Positions 17,018-26,080 of a DNA stretch of 64,000 nucleotides are shown here, in pieces. Location of the stretch: assembly GCA_018712785.1 (NCBI GenBank), contig DVGK01000043.1, positions 1 to 64,000 of the forward strand. The letters are read 5' to 3'. The number at the start of each line of letters is the position of its first letter. The first letter of the stretch is position 1. This DNA comes from Candidatus Choladousia intestinavium. GTDB taxonomy: Bacteria; Bacillota; Clostridia; Lachnospirales; Lachnospiraceae. Made by a program: the position numbers and the translations under genes. The notes beneath the pieces were generated by a model, which saw only the letters and a program-made list of their open reading frames with translations, was not told the origin of the DNA and did no database searches.

Positions 17018-17033
17018 CCACTATATATAGTTT
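17018..17033. promoter_or_regulatory. NrdR box 2
   Basis: An exact repeat of box 1 (CCACTATATATAGTTT) 30 bases away, close to three helical turns, which is the tandem spacing usual for cooperative NrdR binding. Confidence 0.8.
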
Positions 17034-17206
17034 TGATTATTCACTCTATATTCAGATTATTCAAATGGAGGACTTTTTTGCTCCATCTCTCCTGCCCTGT
17101 GTTTATGGTTGGTAAATCCCGGAATTTCTGTGCCCTTGCTCAAATTGCAGAGCTTTCTGTCCTTCTGTAATTGTCTGACTTTTATTGCTTTTTTCACTTT
17201 ATATTC

Positions 17207-18448
17207 TCATGTTTTTCCATATATTTCCTTTGGAACGTATGCTTTTACTGCCACACCCTCCGGAAGATACTCCTCAGAGATCAGTTCTCCCCGGCTTCGG
17301 ATCAGCTGCAGGATTCCTCCCTGACTGTATGGGTATACACGCTCAATATAGATCTTCTGCCCCCGCAGGATCTCCTCCAGGGCCGTTTGAATCTCTTCAA
17401 CTCCTTCTCCCGTTTTAGCCGAAGCCGGGATCGTATAGTCAGCGTGAAAATCCCGGATTATGCGCTTCTCATACAAAAGATCCTGTTTGTTCAGCACAGT
17501 AATCACCGGCTTGTCCCCGGCCCCCAGCTCTCTTAAGGTTTCATATACCACATGCATCTGCATCTCAGCCTGGGAACTGGACGCGTCCACCACATGGAGC
17601 AGAACATCCGCGTAGACAGCCTCCTCCAGCGTGCTTTTAAAAGCGTCAATCAGTGTGTGTGGAAGCTTTCTTATAAATCCCACCGTATCCGTCAGAAGAA
17701 TTTCCTGCTTCCCGCTGCGGCGAATCAGTCTGGTACACGTGTCGAGAGTGGCAAAAAGCTTCGGATCCACCAGCGTCTCCTCGCCTGTCATCTGCCTGAA
17801 TAAAGCTGATTTTCCCACAGAAGTATACCCCACCAGCGCCGCAGTGTATCTGGCGGATTTTTTTCTCTGGCCCCGGATCAGGTCTCTGTGCCGTACCACC
17901 TGTTCCAGTTCCTGCTTCAGATGATGAATCCGCACCCGAATCAGTCTCCGGTCCATTTCCAACCGTTTTTCACCTGGTCCTCTCGTTCCGATTCCGCCTC
18001 CCAGTCTTGAAAGCGAATTTCCAAGCCCTGTCAGCCTGGCTGCCCTGTACCTGAGCTGAGCCAGCTCTACCTGGATTTTCCCCTCTCTGGAAACTGCATG
18101 TCTGGCAAAAATATCCAGGATCAGAAGAGTTCGGTCCATTACCTTGCATTCCAGTTCTTCCTGGAGATGGTTCAGCTGGGCCGGCGAAAGCTCATCGTCA
18201 CAGATAATTCCGGTGGCATCCAGCTCCCAGATTTTCTCCTTCAGCTCCTGTATTTTCCCTTTTCCCACATAAGTCGACGGATGAATTTTTTCCCTGCGCT
18301 GAATCACCCGGCCCGCCACCTGGGCGTTGGCCGTCTCTGCCAGTTCCCCAAGCTCTTTTAATGACTCCTCCGCATTTTCTCCAGCCTGTTCCTCCACTCC
18401 TACCAGAATCACTCTCTCCTCTGTCTCACGCTGTTCGTGAAGCTCCAT
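17207..18448 (-). CDS. hflX: Ribosome-associated GTPase HflX
   Basis: A 413-residue GTPase that binds 50S or 70S ribosomes and rescues or splits stalled ribosomes under stress. The N-terminal HflX domain (STYVGKGKIQELKE, GIICDDELSPAQLNHLQEEL, MDRTLLILDIFARHA) carries the conserved glycine-rich stretch RLGGGIGTRGPGEKRLE. The G domain follows with G1 GYTSVGKS, G3 DTVGF and G4 NKQD. Length and order are normal. It stands alone between nrdD and a divergent GNAT gene. A weak hairpin (ATGGAG/CTCCAT, 17065-17086) lies in the 270 bases before nrdD. Confidence 0.95.
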   Translation of the reverse strand: MELHEQRETEERVILVGVEEQAGENAEESLKELGELAETANAQVAGRVIQRREKIHPSTYVGKGKIQELKEKIWELDATGIICDDELSPAQLNHLQEELECKVMDRTLLILDIFARHAVSREGKIQVELAQLRYRAARLTGLGNSLSRLGGGIGTRGPGEKRLEMDRRLIRVRIHHLKQELEQVVRHRDLIRGQRKKSARYTAALVGYTSVGKSALFRQMTGEETLVDPKLFATLDTCTRLIRRSGKQEILLTDTVGFIRKLPHTLIDAFKSTLEEAVYADVLLHVVDASSSQAEMQMHVVYETLRELGAGDKPVITVLNKQDLLYEKRIIRDFHADYTIPASAKTGEGVEEIQTALEEILRGQKIYIERVYPYSQGGILQLIRSRGELISEEYLPEGVAVKAYVPKEIYGKT

Positions 18449-18572
18449 ATCGTTCCTCCTTGTTTTATATAAGGTTCACGCTGTATTTTTTCTGATAAAA
18501 CCATTCTACACACGCCCGAAGCTCTGTCAAGATACTTGTTGCTCTCCCGCCGGTCATGCCGCAGATCTTGCC

Positions 18573-18601
18573 TTGTTTTTTGCGTCTTCCTGTACTATAC
18601 T
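18573..18601 (+). promoter_or_regulatory. Predicted promoter for the GNAT gene
   Basis: TTGTTT (18573-18578) and TATACT (18596-18601) are 17 bases apart, about 87 bases before the ATG at 18688. Confidence 0.45.
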
Positions 18602-18687
18602 TGACTTTGTCGTTATTTTTTATTCCCGCAGGCAGTATCTGTAAGGAAGCAGTACGGACCGCGGGTTCTTTTCTTTAAGGAGCGTTT

Positions 18688-19437
18688 ATGGAAAAACAAA
18701 TTAAAAAACTGGAAGATATGTCTCTGAATGCCTGGCCTTCTCACCAGATGGAGCTGTACGACGGCTGGATTCTGAGATTCTCTTATTTTTATACACACCG
18801 TACCAACAGTGTAGAACAGTTCGGGACCTCAACGCTTCCCTGGCGCGAAAAAATCCCCTACTGTGAATCCGTCTACCGCCGCTGGGGAACTCCCGCTATT
18901 TTTAAAATCAGTCCTCTGGTTTCAAAGGATTTTGACTACGTTCTGGAAAACCGCGGCTACGAAATCCAGCACGTTACAAATGTAATGACCGTGGATCTGA
19001 ACCAGGCTGACTTATCCTGTCCCTGTCCGGACACAGAAGTGAAGGCGAGGATCCCCTCCTACTGGATTGAGGGACTGCTGAAACTAAAGAAGACTACGAA
19101 CGAAACCCATCGTCTGATCGTCCCTTCTATGTACCGGGCCATTCCCAAAGACACTATCTGTGTCTGCATCTACCGGAATGATGCCATTATCGGAACAGGT
19201 CTGGGCATCCTGGACCGTGACTATGTGGGCGTCTACGCCATCCATGTCCACGAGGACTTCCGCCGTCAGGGACTGGCCAGACAGATCTGTACCTGCATCC
19301 TTTCGGAGGGAAGGAAAGCCGGCGCCGCCCACGCCTATCTTCAGGTAACCGCTGACAATGAACGGGCCTGCCGTCTGTACACTTCTCTTGGTTTTTCTCC
19401 TCTTTATACCTATTTCTTCCGCGTCCGGCAGGTTTGA
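18688..19437 (+). CDS. GNAT-family N-acetyltransferase
   Basis: A 249-residue acetyl-CoA-dependent transferase. The N-terminal half (SLNAWPSHQMELYDGWILRF, YCESVYRRWGTPAIFKISP) is the type seen in two-module GNAT proteins. The C-terminal GNAT core has the acetyl-CoA loop VHEDFRRQGLARQIC, followed by YLQVTADNERACRLYTSLGF. AAGGAG precedes the ATG. The acceptor substrate cannot be told from sequence, and the gene seems to be a single transcription unit. Confidence 0.85.
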   Translation: MEKQIKKLEDMSLNAWPSHQMELYDGWILRFSYFYTHRTNSVEQFGTSTLPWREKIPYCESVYRRWGTPAIFKISPLVSKDFDYVLENRGYEIQHVTNVMTVDLNQADLSCPCPDTEVKARIPSYWIEGLLKLKKTTNETHRLIVPSMYRAIPKDTICVCIYRNDAIIGTGLGILDRDYVGVYAIHVHEDFRRQGLARQICTCILSEGRKAGAAHAYLQVTADNERACRLYTSLGFSPLYTYFFRVRQV

Positions 19438-19618
19438 CGTGCTGCCGGAGCGCTGATCTTTCCGTCTTTATCCCAACTATTTCGTAAATAGCACCGTATT
19501 TGGAAGTAATGAAAAGGAAAAAAGTATTAATCTTGTTTTATTCCTTTATTGTTACTTATTAATTTGTAAGCCAATGGCATTTCAACCGTATTCGGATACG
19601 TTCCAATGAGGTGTTATT

Positions 19619-19861
19619 ATGGATGGACATCAGCTTATTATCGACCGGATTAAAGACTTGTGCAGAGAAAAAAATATGTCCTACTATATGCTATCTTATC
19701 GTTCTACCGTTCCCCTGACCACCCTGCTCCATATTCTGGACGGTTCTACAAAGAATCCGGGGATCTTTACTATACTGAAGCTTTGTAACGGCCTCGGAAT
19801 CTCTATCATTGAATTCTTTGACACAGAAAAACTGAAAGATATCGAATATAATCTGGATTAA
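19619..19861 (+). CDS. Small Cro/C1-type HTH protein
   Basis: An 80-residue protein that is essentially one helix-turn-helix domain of the XRE family: IIDRIKDLCREKNMSYYMLS, then YRSTVPLTTLLHILDGSTKN as turn and recognition helix, then FTILKLCNGLGISIIEFFDT. GAGGTG precedes the ATG. It lies 110 bases before the metal ATPase, but it is not an ArsR-type protein and the ATPase has its own promoter and operator, so it need not be the metal regulator. Its target is unknown. Confidence 0.8.
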   Translation: MDGHQLIIDRIKDLCREKNMSYYMLSYRSTVPLTTLLHILDGSTKNPGIFTILKLCNGLGISIIEFFDTEKLKDIEYNLD

Positions 19862-19876
19862 ATCTTTCTTTTCCTC

Positions 19877-19928
19877 TTGACAAAGGGCGTATTTCATTTT
19901 ATCATATGAACAGTTATTCATATGATAA
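19877..19928 (+). promoter_or_regulatory. Metal-ATPase promoter overlapped by an ArsR/SmtB-type operator
   Basis: A consensus TTGACA (19877-19882) and TATCAT (19900-19905) are 17 bases apart. A perfect inverted repeat of 12-base arms (TTATCATATGAA and TTCATATGATAA, 19899-19928) with a six-base centre covers the -10 box and start region. The TATGAAC-N-ATTCATA core matches operators of the CadC/CzrA/SmtB branch of zinc/cadmium repressors. Repression relieved by metal is inferred; no ArsR-family gene lies in the window. Confidence 0.75.
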
Positions 19929-19971
19929 ATACAAAATTTGTTTACCCCTGTTTTAAATGGAGGATTTATTT

Positions 19972-22488
19972 ATGGAAAAGAAAGTTTACATTTTGGAAAA
20001 TCTGGGCTGCCCCAACTGTGCGGCTAAGATTGAGCAGAAGGTCTCCCGCCTTCCGGGCGTCTCGGACGTATCCCTTGCCTACGCTACCAAACAGCTGCGC
20101 CTTACGGCAGAGGATCCTGATTCACTCCTTCCGGAAATCCAGAAAATCGCCAACGCATTGGAACCGGAAATCCTTGTATTGGAACGTCGCCGGGGTTCCC
20201 GCTCCTATCCCCAGACAGAGCAGGGACATCATCATGAGCATAACCACGAACACGGAGAAGGCTGTTCCTGCGGCCATGAGCACCACCATGAGCATCATCA
20301 TGAACATGAGGAAGGCTGCTCCTGCGGCCACGAGCACCACCATGAGCAGGAAATTTCCCCGTATCTTCCCGATGACGGAAGCCCAAAGAAGATCTACCTT
20401 CTGGAAAATCTGGGATGCGCCAACTGCGCGGCTAAAATGGAAAAGAAAATCCGAGAGCTTCCAGGCGTCCATTACGCTTCCATTACATTCGCCACCAAGC
20501 AGCTCCGCCTTTCGGCGGAGAATCCGGAGGCTTTGCTTCCCAAGATTCAGGAGATCTGCGCTTCCATAGAATCAGAAGTGATTGTCAGGGAGAGAGAAAA
20601 CCGGCAGCCCCCGGCTCCTGCTTCAAAAGCTTCTTCCTCCAGGCTGGCTGGACACGGAAAAGAGATAGCCCTGGTAGCCGCAGGCGCCGCGCTGTTTCTG
20701 GCAGGAGAGGTTCTGGAACACTTGAACTTTTCCCTTTTTTCCCTGTGCGTCCTGGCGGCCGCTTACATCCTTCTCGGTGGAAAAGTAGTCCTTACCGCTC
20801 TTAGAAATATCGGAAAAGGGCAGATTTTTGATGAGAACTTTCTGATGAGCGTAGCGACCCTGGGCGCCTTCGCTATCCGGGAATATCCGGAGGCTGTGGG
20901 GGTTATGCTGTTTTACAGAGTCGGCGAACTCTTTGAAGAGATCGCTGTTGAGAAAAGCCGCTCTCAGATTATGGATGCTGTGGATCTGCGGCCGGAAGTG
21001 GTCAATCTCTCTGTGGACGGCCAAGTCAAAGTAATCCCAGCTCAGGAAGCGAGAGTGGGGGATCTTCTGATCGTCCGCCCCGGCGACCGGATTCCCCTGG
21101 ACGGAGTCGTGGCGGAGGGTGAAAGCCGCATCGATACTTCCCCCGTAACCGGGGAGCCTGTTCCTGTAAAAGCCGTCACAGGAGATTCCGTAATCTCCGG
21201 CTGCGTAAACACCTCCGGACTCTTAAAAATCCGTGTGGAAAAGGTGCTGGAAGAATCCATGGTAACACGGATTCTGGATTCTGTGGAGAATGCCGCCGCC
21301 AGCAAGCCGAAAATCGACCGTTTTATTACAAGATTTTCCAGAATTTATACTCCGATAGTAGTCTTCCTTGCCCTGGCTACCGCGGTTCTGCCTTCGCTGG
21401 CAACGGGGAACTGGGATTACTGGGTCTATACAGCCCTCTCCTTCCTGGTTATGAGCTGTCCCTGTGCCCTGGTTCTGAGCGTGCCTCTGGCTTTCTTTTC
21501 CGGCATCGGAGCCGGTTCTAAAAAGGGAATTCTTTTTAAAGGCGGCGTCTCCCTGGAGGCTATGGCCGGCGTACAGGCCGTCGTCATGGATAAAACCGGA
21601 ACAATCACGGAAGGAACTTTCATCCTTCAGAAATCCGTTTCCTGTGGTTCCATGACAGAGGATGAGCTTCTCGCCCTGTGCGCCTCCTGTGAACTCTCCT
21701 CCACCCACCCCATCGGGGCAAGTATCTTAAGCGCTGCCAGGAAGAAAGGTCTTTCCCTCTCCCGCCCGAAATCCCTGGAGGAAATCGCCGGATGCGGAAT
21801 CCGGGCAGAATTTAATGAAGGCCAGGTGCTCTGCGGCAACAGAAAGCTGATGGAAAAGTATCATATTCCTCTGGAAGAATATCATAAAACAGGATTTGGA
21901 ACGGAGGTGCTTGCTGCAAAGGACGGAGTGTTTCTGGGATATCTGCTGATCTCCGATACGGTAAAGCCGGGAGCCAAATCGGCTGTTTCCTCGCTGAAGC
22001 GTCTTGGCATCACAACTGCGATGCTTACCGGCGATGCGGCCGACAGCGCGCAGGCTGTGGCAGAGGAAACAGGCATTGACGAAGTATTCGCAAAGCTGCT
22101 TCCGGAAGAAAAGCTGAAAAAGCTGGGAGAAATCCGAAGCCGCCACGGCAGTGTCATGTTTGTGGGGGACGGCATAAATGATGCCCCGGTGCTGGCCGGG
22201 GCAGATGTGGGAGCCGCTATGGGAAGCGGCGCGGATGCCGCCATCGAAGCGGCAGACGCGGTCTTTATGACTTCTGATATGGCAGCGATTCCTCAGTCCT
22301 TAGATATCGCGAGGCGAACGAAACGCATCGCCTGGCAGAATGTAATTTTCGCCCTGGCTGTCAAGATACTGGCTATGATTCTGGGTCTCTGCGGATTCGC
22401 TTCTATGTGGCTGGCCGTATTTGCCGATACAGGAGTCGCCATTCTCTGTATTCTAAACTCGATCCGCACTCTGTACCAGAAGCTCTGA
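19972..22488 (+). CDS. Zn/Cd/Pb-type P1B ATPase with two HMA domains and a His/Cys-rich linker
   Basis: An 838-residue membrane pump of the CadA/ZntA group that exports soft divalent metals. The ATG at 19972 was chosen because GGAGGA at 19959 serves it; an ATG at 19957 overlaps that site. In order: HMA domain 1 (C13-P-N-C16), a duplicated His/Cys linker (residues 88-123), HMA domain 2 (C149-A-N-C152), membrane helices, actuator TGEP, the ion-site motif C496-P-C498 in the membrane, phosphorylation site D540-KTGT, SSTHPIG and hinge GDGINDAP. The CPC motif with adjacent residues SCPCALVLS fits Zn/Cd rather than Cu specificity, as does the operator upstream. Confidence 0.92.
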   Translation: MEKKVYILENLGCPNCAAKIEQKVSRLPGVSDVSLAYATKQLRLTAEDPDSLLPEIQKIANALEPEILVLERRRGSRSYPQTEQGHHHEHNHEHGEGCSCGHEHHHEHHHEHEEGCSCGHEHHHEQEISPYLPDDGSPKKIYLLENLGCANCAAKMEKKIRELPGVHYASITFATKQLRLSAENPEALLPKIQEICASIESEVIVRERENRQPPAPASKASSSRLAGHGKEIALVAAGAALFLAGEVLEHLNFSLFSLCVLAAAYILLGGKVVLTALRNIGKGQIFDENFLMSVATLGAFAIREYPEAVGVMLFYRVGELFEEIAVEKSRSQIMDAVDLRPEVVNLSVDGQVKVIPAQEARVGDLLIVRPGDRIPLDGVVAEGESRIDTSPVTGEPVPVKAVTGDSVISGCVNTSGLLKIRVEKVLEESMVTRILDSVENAAASKPKIDRFITRFSRIYTPIVVFLALATAVLPSLATGNWDYWVYTALSFLVMSCPCALVLSVPLAFFSGIGAGSKKGILFKGGVSLEAMAGVQAVVMDKTGTITEGTFILQKSVSCGSMTEDELLALCASCELSSTHPIGASILSAARKKGLSLSRPKSLEEIAGCGIRAEFNEGQVLCGNRKLMEKYHIPLEEYHKTGFGTEVLAAKDGVFLGYLLISDTVKPGAKSAVSSLKRLGITTAMLTGDAADSAQAVAEETGIDEVFAKLLPEEKLKKLGEIRSRHGSVMFVGDGINDAPVLAGADVGAAMGSGADAAIEAADAVFMTSDMAAIPQSLDIARRTKRIAWQNVIFALAVKILAMILGLCGFASMWLAVFADTGVAILCILNSIRTLYQKL
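20233..20340 (+). repeat. Two tandem 54-base units coding a His-Glu/Cys-Ser-Cys module
   Basis: Two adjacent in-frame 54-base units encode HEHNHEHGEGCSCGHEHH and HEHHHEHEEGCSCGHEHH. Each pairs a His-Glu run with a Cys-Ser-Cys, so each copy could bind several metal ions. The units sit between the two HMA domains. Confidence 0.85.
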
Positions 22489-22495
22489 AGCATAC

Positions 22496-23881
22496 TTATC
22501 TCTGCATTCTCCAGCCAGGATGATACTTATTCTTTAAAGTACCGTTTACCAGCTTTCCCCAACCCAGGGGAAAGCCGGAGACACAGACAAGCTGCCAGCC
22601 TTTATCCCTGGCCGTATCCATGTGCTCCGTCTCAATGGTTTCTCCGGAGAGATACCGGAGGATTCTGGGATCCTCCGGGGAAAAGTCCAGGGAAGACGCA
22701 TATTCCTCTTTCCTCAGAGCCATAGCCAGAGACTGGGAGGGCTCAAACCGGTTCCGCTTCATCTCTCCCAGATACAGGCCGCTTCGGAGAAAATCCAGTC
22801 CGCCTATGGGCGGCTGGATTTCCGGCTGATAATAAATCTGACCGCAGCGGGATTCTATGCGGTTCTTCTGAAAGCTTTTGGAGATATCTTTAAAAAAGAG
22901 CTCCAGAAGCTTTTCTTCTTCTCTGGAAAGTCTGCTTTCTCCGGAAGGCTTCCGGTAAAAAGCCGGCGAAAGCTCCCCTTCCTTCTGAAAAAGAGCCATA
23001 AAGTGGCCTTCCCCACGGATCTTGTGTGGAAACAGCCGCGCGCATTTCTTAAGCGTTTCTTCTCCTCCTCCAAGCTCCGGCCTTCCCGGAGAAAATCCGA
23101 AGTCTCCCGGAAGCTCCGTCAGATGAAGCTCCGGGCATTCTTTCAGCACATGGGAAACCACCTGTTCATTTTCCTCCGGAGAAAAGGTACACGTAGAATA
23201 CAGAAGCATGCCCCCAGAGCGCAGCATTTTTGCCGCCCGCACGGTAATATCCTTCTGGATTACGGCGCAGGACTTTACTTTCTCCAGGCTCCATGCCCTG
23301 GCGTTGGCCCCGTCCTTCCGGAACATCCCCTCTCCGGAACAGGGAGCGTCCACCAGGATCTTATCAAAATACCCGGCAAACCTCTCTTCCAGCCTGGCCG
23401 GCACCTCATGAAGCACCAGGGAATTGGTGATTCCGAATACCTCCAGATTTTTCAGAAGGGCCTTTGCCCTGGAAGCGCTGATCTCATTGGCCGCCAGCAG
23501 CCCCTGCCCCAAAAGCCTTGCCCCCAGGGCGGTAGCCTTGCCTCCCGGTGCCGCGCACAGATCCAGCACCCGCTCTCCGGGCCGGACCGGAAGCAGTTCT
23601 CCCGGAGCCATGGCACTGGGCTCCTGCAGATAATAAAGGCCAGCATAGTAAAAAGGATGACGAGCCGGGTCATCCTCTTTTTTATAATAATAGCCATTCT
23701 TTGTCCAGGGAATCCTTTCCAGATGAAAAGGAACCGCCCTTTCAAATTCCTCCGGAGATATTTTCAGAGGGTTCACCCGAAGTCCGAATTCCCTTGGCTC
23801 CCGGTAGGTTTCCAGAAATTCTTCGTACTCCTCACCCAGCATCTCTCTCATTCTCTCTAAAAATTTCTCAGGCAGTTCCAT
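22496..23881 (-). CDS. rsmF: RsmF/NOL1-NOP2-Sun-type rRNA m5C methyltransferase
   Basis: A 461-residue SAM-dependent RNA cytosine-C5 methyltransferase. The N-terminal part (YREPREFGLRVNPLKISPEE) precedes the Rossmann core: YLQEPSAMAPGELL, SAM motif LDLCAAPGGKATAL, then the catalytic cysteines in VDAPCSGEGMFRKD and LLYSTCTFSPEENEQ. The C-terminal extension of about 170 residues resembles the RNA-binding PUA-like tail of RsmF/YebU. Last gene of a minus-strand run starting at the AIR-synthase-like gene; it converges with the ATPase across seven bases. The exact rRNA target is not provable from sequence. Confidence 0.88.
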   Translation of the reverse strand: MELPEKFLERMREMLGEEYEEFLETYREPREFGLRVNPLKISPEEFERAVPFHLERIPWTKNGYYYKKEDDPARHPFYYAGLYYLQEPSAMAPGELLPVRPGERVLDLCAAPGGKATALGARLLGQGLLAANEISASRAKALLKNLEVFGITNSLVLHEVPARLEERFAGYFDKILVDAPCSGEGMFRKDGANARAWSLEKVKSCAVIQKDITVRAAKMLRSGGMLLYSTCTFSPEENEQVVSHVLKECPELHLTELPGDFGFSPGRPELGGGEETLKKCARLFPHKIRGEGHFMALFQKEGELSPAFYRKPSGESRLSREEEKLLELFFKDISKSFQKNRIESRCGQIYYQPEIQPPIGGLDFLRSGLYLGEMKRNRFEPSQSLAMALRKEEYASSLDFSPEDPRILRYLSGETIETEHMDTARDKGWQLVCVSGFPLGWGKLVNGTLKNKYHPGWRMQR

Positions 23882-23935
23882 AATGCTTCCTCCCTCTTTC
23901 TTTTTCCGCGGCCCCGGCGCGCCTTTTCTTCAGGA

Positions 23936-24439
23936 TCACGCTTCCCATCTGTATCTTGTCAGCTCTCCCGAAAGCCGCATTCCGGGAAACCCGTTCTGCC
24001 TCAGAGCCTCATACAGAACAATGGCGGCGGAATTGGACAGATTCAGAGATCTGGTTTCGCCAATCATGGGAATCCGCATGCAGGTATCCGGATGCTCCTT
24101 TAAAATCTCCTCCGGAATCCCGGCGCTCTCCTTTCCGAACATCAGAAAGCAGTCCGGCTCATAGGAAATCTCTGTATAAACCTTTCTGGCCTTCGTCGTG
24201 GCCATATAAATCCTTGCGTCCGGATTCTTTTCCATAAAATCCTGATAATCGATATACCGGACTACGTCAATCTCTTTCCAGTAATCCATACCGGCCCGCT
24301 TCAGCGCCTTCTCTGACAGGGAAAATCCCAGCGGCTCAATCAGATGCAGTCTGGTCCCGGTAGCCGCGCAGGTTCTTCCGATGTTTCCGGTGTTGGAAGG
24401 GATCTCCGGCTCAAATAAAACGATATTCAGCTTCACCAT
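23936..24439 (-). CDS. trmL: tRNA (cytidine/uridine-34 2'-O)-methyltransferase
   Basis: A 167-residue SPOUT enzyme that 2'-O-methylates the wobble base of tRNA-Leu species. The whole protein is the trefoil-knot domain: NIVLFEPEIPSNTGNIGRTC at the start, CFLMFGKESAGIPEEIL in the middle and MIGETRSLNLSNSAAIVLYE as the SAM-binding knot. Length is normal for TrmL. It follows the aminotransferase gene by four bases and is part of the same operon. Confidence 0.93.
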   Translation of the reverse strand: MVKLNIVLFEPEIPSNTGNIGRTCAATGTRLHLIEPLGFSLSEKALKRAGMDYWKEIDVVRYIDYQDFMEKNPDARIYMATTKARKVYTEISYEPDCFLMFGKESAGIPEEILKEHPDTCMRIPMIGETRSLNLSNSAAIVLYEALRQNGFPGMRLSGELTRYRWEA

Positions 24440-24443
24440 CTCC

Positions 24444-25601
24444 TTACAGCTTTTTCACAAAATGTCCCAGCCGCCCCAACGCCTCTTTCAGCGCCTCCAG
24501 AGAGTAGGCATAGGAGATCCGCAGAAAGCCTTCCCCGCAGTCTCCGAAGGCTGTCCCCGGGACCACCGCCACGTGTTCTTCCTCCAGAAGCCTGGTGGCG
24601 AACTCCTCCGAAGTCATTCCGAATTTTTTCACAGAGGGGAACACATAAAAGGCTCCGAATGGCTCAAAACAGGGCAGTCCCATCTCCTTAAAGGCATACA
24701 TGAGATATCTTCTGCGCTGGTTATAAGCCTCCCGCATGACGGTCACATCCCGGTCTCCGTTTTTAAGAGCCTGCACAGCCGCGTACTGGCTGTTAGTGGG
24801 CGCGCACATAATGGCATACTGATGGATTTTTGTCATCTGCTCGGTTATCTCTCTTGGCCCGCAGATATATCCAAGCCTCCATCCAGTCATGGCATAGGAT
24901 TTGGAGAACCCGTTGATGGTCAGCGTCCTCTCCTTCATCCCCGGCAGGGCGGCGATAGATACGTGCTGGGCTCCATAGGTAAGCTCTGAATAAATTTCAT
25001 CAGAAATCACATACAGATCCTTTTCTTTCACCACCTCTGCCACAGCCTCCAGGTCCTCTTTCCTCATAACCGCTCCTGTAGGATTATTCGGAAAAGGAAG
25101 TACCAGTATTTTGGTCCGGTCCGTAATTTTTTCCAGCAGCTCCCCGGCCGTAAGGCGGAACTGATTCTCTTCCTTCAGTTCAATGGTCACAGGCACTCCG
25201 TCCGCCAACAGGGTACAGGGCAGATAGGAAACGTAGCTTGGCTGGGGAATCAGCACCTCGTCTCCCGGATCCAGCATGGCCCGAAGGGCCAGATCAATCC
25301 CCTCGCTGCCCCCTACCGTTACAAGGACCTCATGAAGTGGGTCGTATTCCAGGTCAAATTTTCTCTTCAGATACCGGCAGATCTCAATTCTCAGCTCTTT
25401 CAGCCCGGAATTTGAGGTATAGAAGGTTTTCCCCTTTTCCAGGGCATAAATTCCCTCATCACGGATATGCCAGGGCGTATCAAAATCCGGTTCCCCTACC
25501 CCCAGGGAAATCACATCCTCCATCTCGCTGACAATATCAAAAAATTTCCGGATGCCGGAGGGCTGGATTTCCTTTACTTTCTTGCCTAACGGGTCTCTCA
25601 C
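24444..25601 (-). CDS. Class I/II PLP aminotransferase
   Basis: A 385-residue fold-type I aminotransferase. SLGVGEPDFDTPWHIRDEGI at the N-terminus, LPFPNNPTGAVM, YVISDEIYSELTY and the PLP lysine K234 in GFSKSYAMTGWRLGY are all present, with FLRISYAYSLEALKEAL near the end. It belongs to the aspartate/aromatic (PatA-like) group; the amino-acid substrate is uncertain. Its ATG overlaps the stop of the Lrp-type gene as ATGA, so the two are translationally coupled and the regulator may sense its substrate or product. Confidence 0.9.
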   Translation of the reverse strand: MRDPLGKKVKEIQPSGIRKFFDIVSEMEDVISLGVGEPDFDTPWHIRDEGIYALEKGKTFYTSNSGLKELRIEICRYLKRKFDLEYDPLHEVLVTVGGSEGIDLALRAMLDPGDEVLIPQPSYVSYLPCTLLADGVPVTIELKEENQFRLTAGELLEKITDRTKILVLPFPNNPTGAVMRKEDLEAVAEVVKEKDLYVISDEIYSELTYGAQHVSIAALPGMKERTLTINGFSKSYAMTGWRLGYICGPREITEQMTKIHQYAIMCAPTNSQYAAVQALKNGDRDVTVMREAYNQRRRYLMYAFKEMGLPCFEPFGAFYVFPSVKKFGMTSEEFATRLLEEEHVAVVPGTAFGDCGEGFLRISYAYSLEALKEALGRLGHFVKKL

Positions 25602-26080
25602 GGCATCATCAGCATCCTTTCGTCTTTGGACTTCTTTCCGAATATAGTTCCATAGTCCTTATATTTTTTCAGAATAAAATGGGTAGCTGTACTCAGCACG
25701 GAATCCAGCGTGGACAGCTTATCGCTGACAAAGGCCGAGACATCCCGCAGCGTCTTCCCCTCCAGGATCACCAGCAGGTCAAAGGCTCCGGAAATCAGAT
25801 AGACAGACTGAACCTCCGGATAATTATAGATTCTCTCCGCAATGGAATCAAACCCCTGTCCTCTCTGGGGCGTCACCCTCACCTCAATCAGGGCGGTCAC
25901 CTTCTCTGTAGATGTTTTTTCCCAGTCAATCAGAGTGTGATATCCGCAGATCACCTGCTCCTTCTCCATCTGGGCCACTTCATTGGCAATCACCGCCTCG
26001 CTGGAGCCCAAAAGCACTGCCAGCTCTTTCAAATCAATCTTACTGTTTTTTTCAAGAAAGGTTAAAATCTGTTCCCTCAT
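25598..26080 (-). CDS. Lrp/AsnC-family transcriptional regulator
   Basis: A 160-residue feast/famine regulator: N-terminal helix-turn-helix (ILTFLEKNSKIDLKELAVLL) and C-terminal RAM ligand-binding domain (VTALIEVRVTPQRGQGFDSI, SVYLISGAFDLLVILEGKTL). The ATG at 26080 follows AGGAGGGAAACGG and was chosen over a longer frame lacking a ribosome site. Both ends are ATGA overlaps, with the AIR-synthase-like gene upstream and the aminotransferase downstream, which suggests local regulation by an amino acid. Confidence 0.9.
   Translation of the reverse strand: MREQILTFLEKNSKIDLKELAVLLGSSEAVIANEVAQMEKEQVICGYHTLIDWEKTSTEKVTALIEVRVTPQRGQGFDSIAERIYNYPEVQSVYLISGAFDLLVILEGKTLRDVSAFVSDKLSTLDSVLSTATHFILKKYKDYGTIFGKKSKDERMLMMP

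Noticed and set aside
19619-19861. The small HTH protein as the metal repressor of the ATPase
   Set aside because: It is XRE-type, with no metal-binding Cys/His pattern and no ArsR fold, while the operator is of ArsR type. Left as unknown.
22622-23860. A 412-codon plus-strand frame opposite the RNA methyltransferase
   Set aside because: No family features and fully antisense to an intact enzyme gene with all catalytic motifs.
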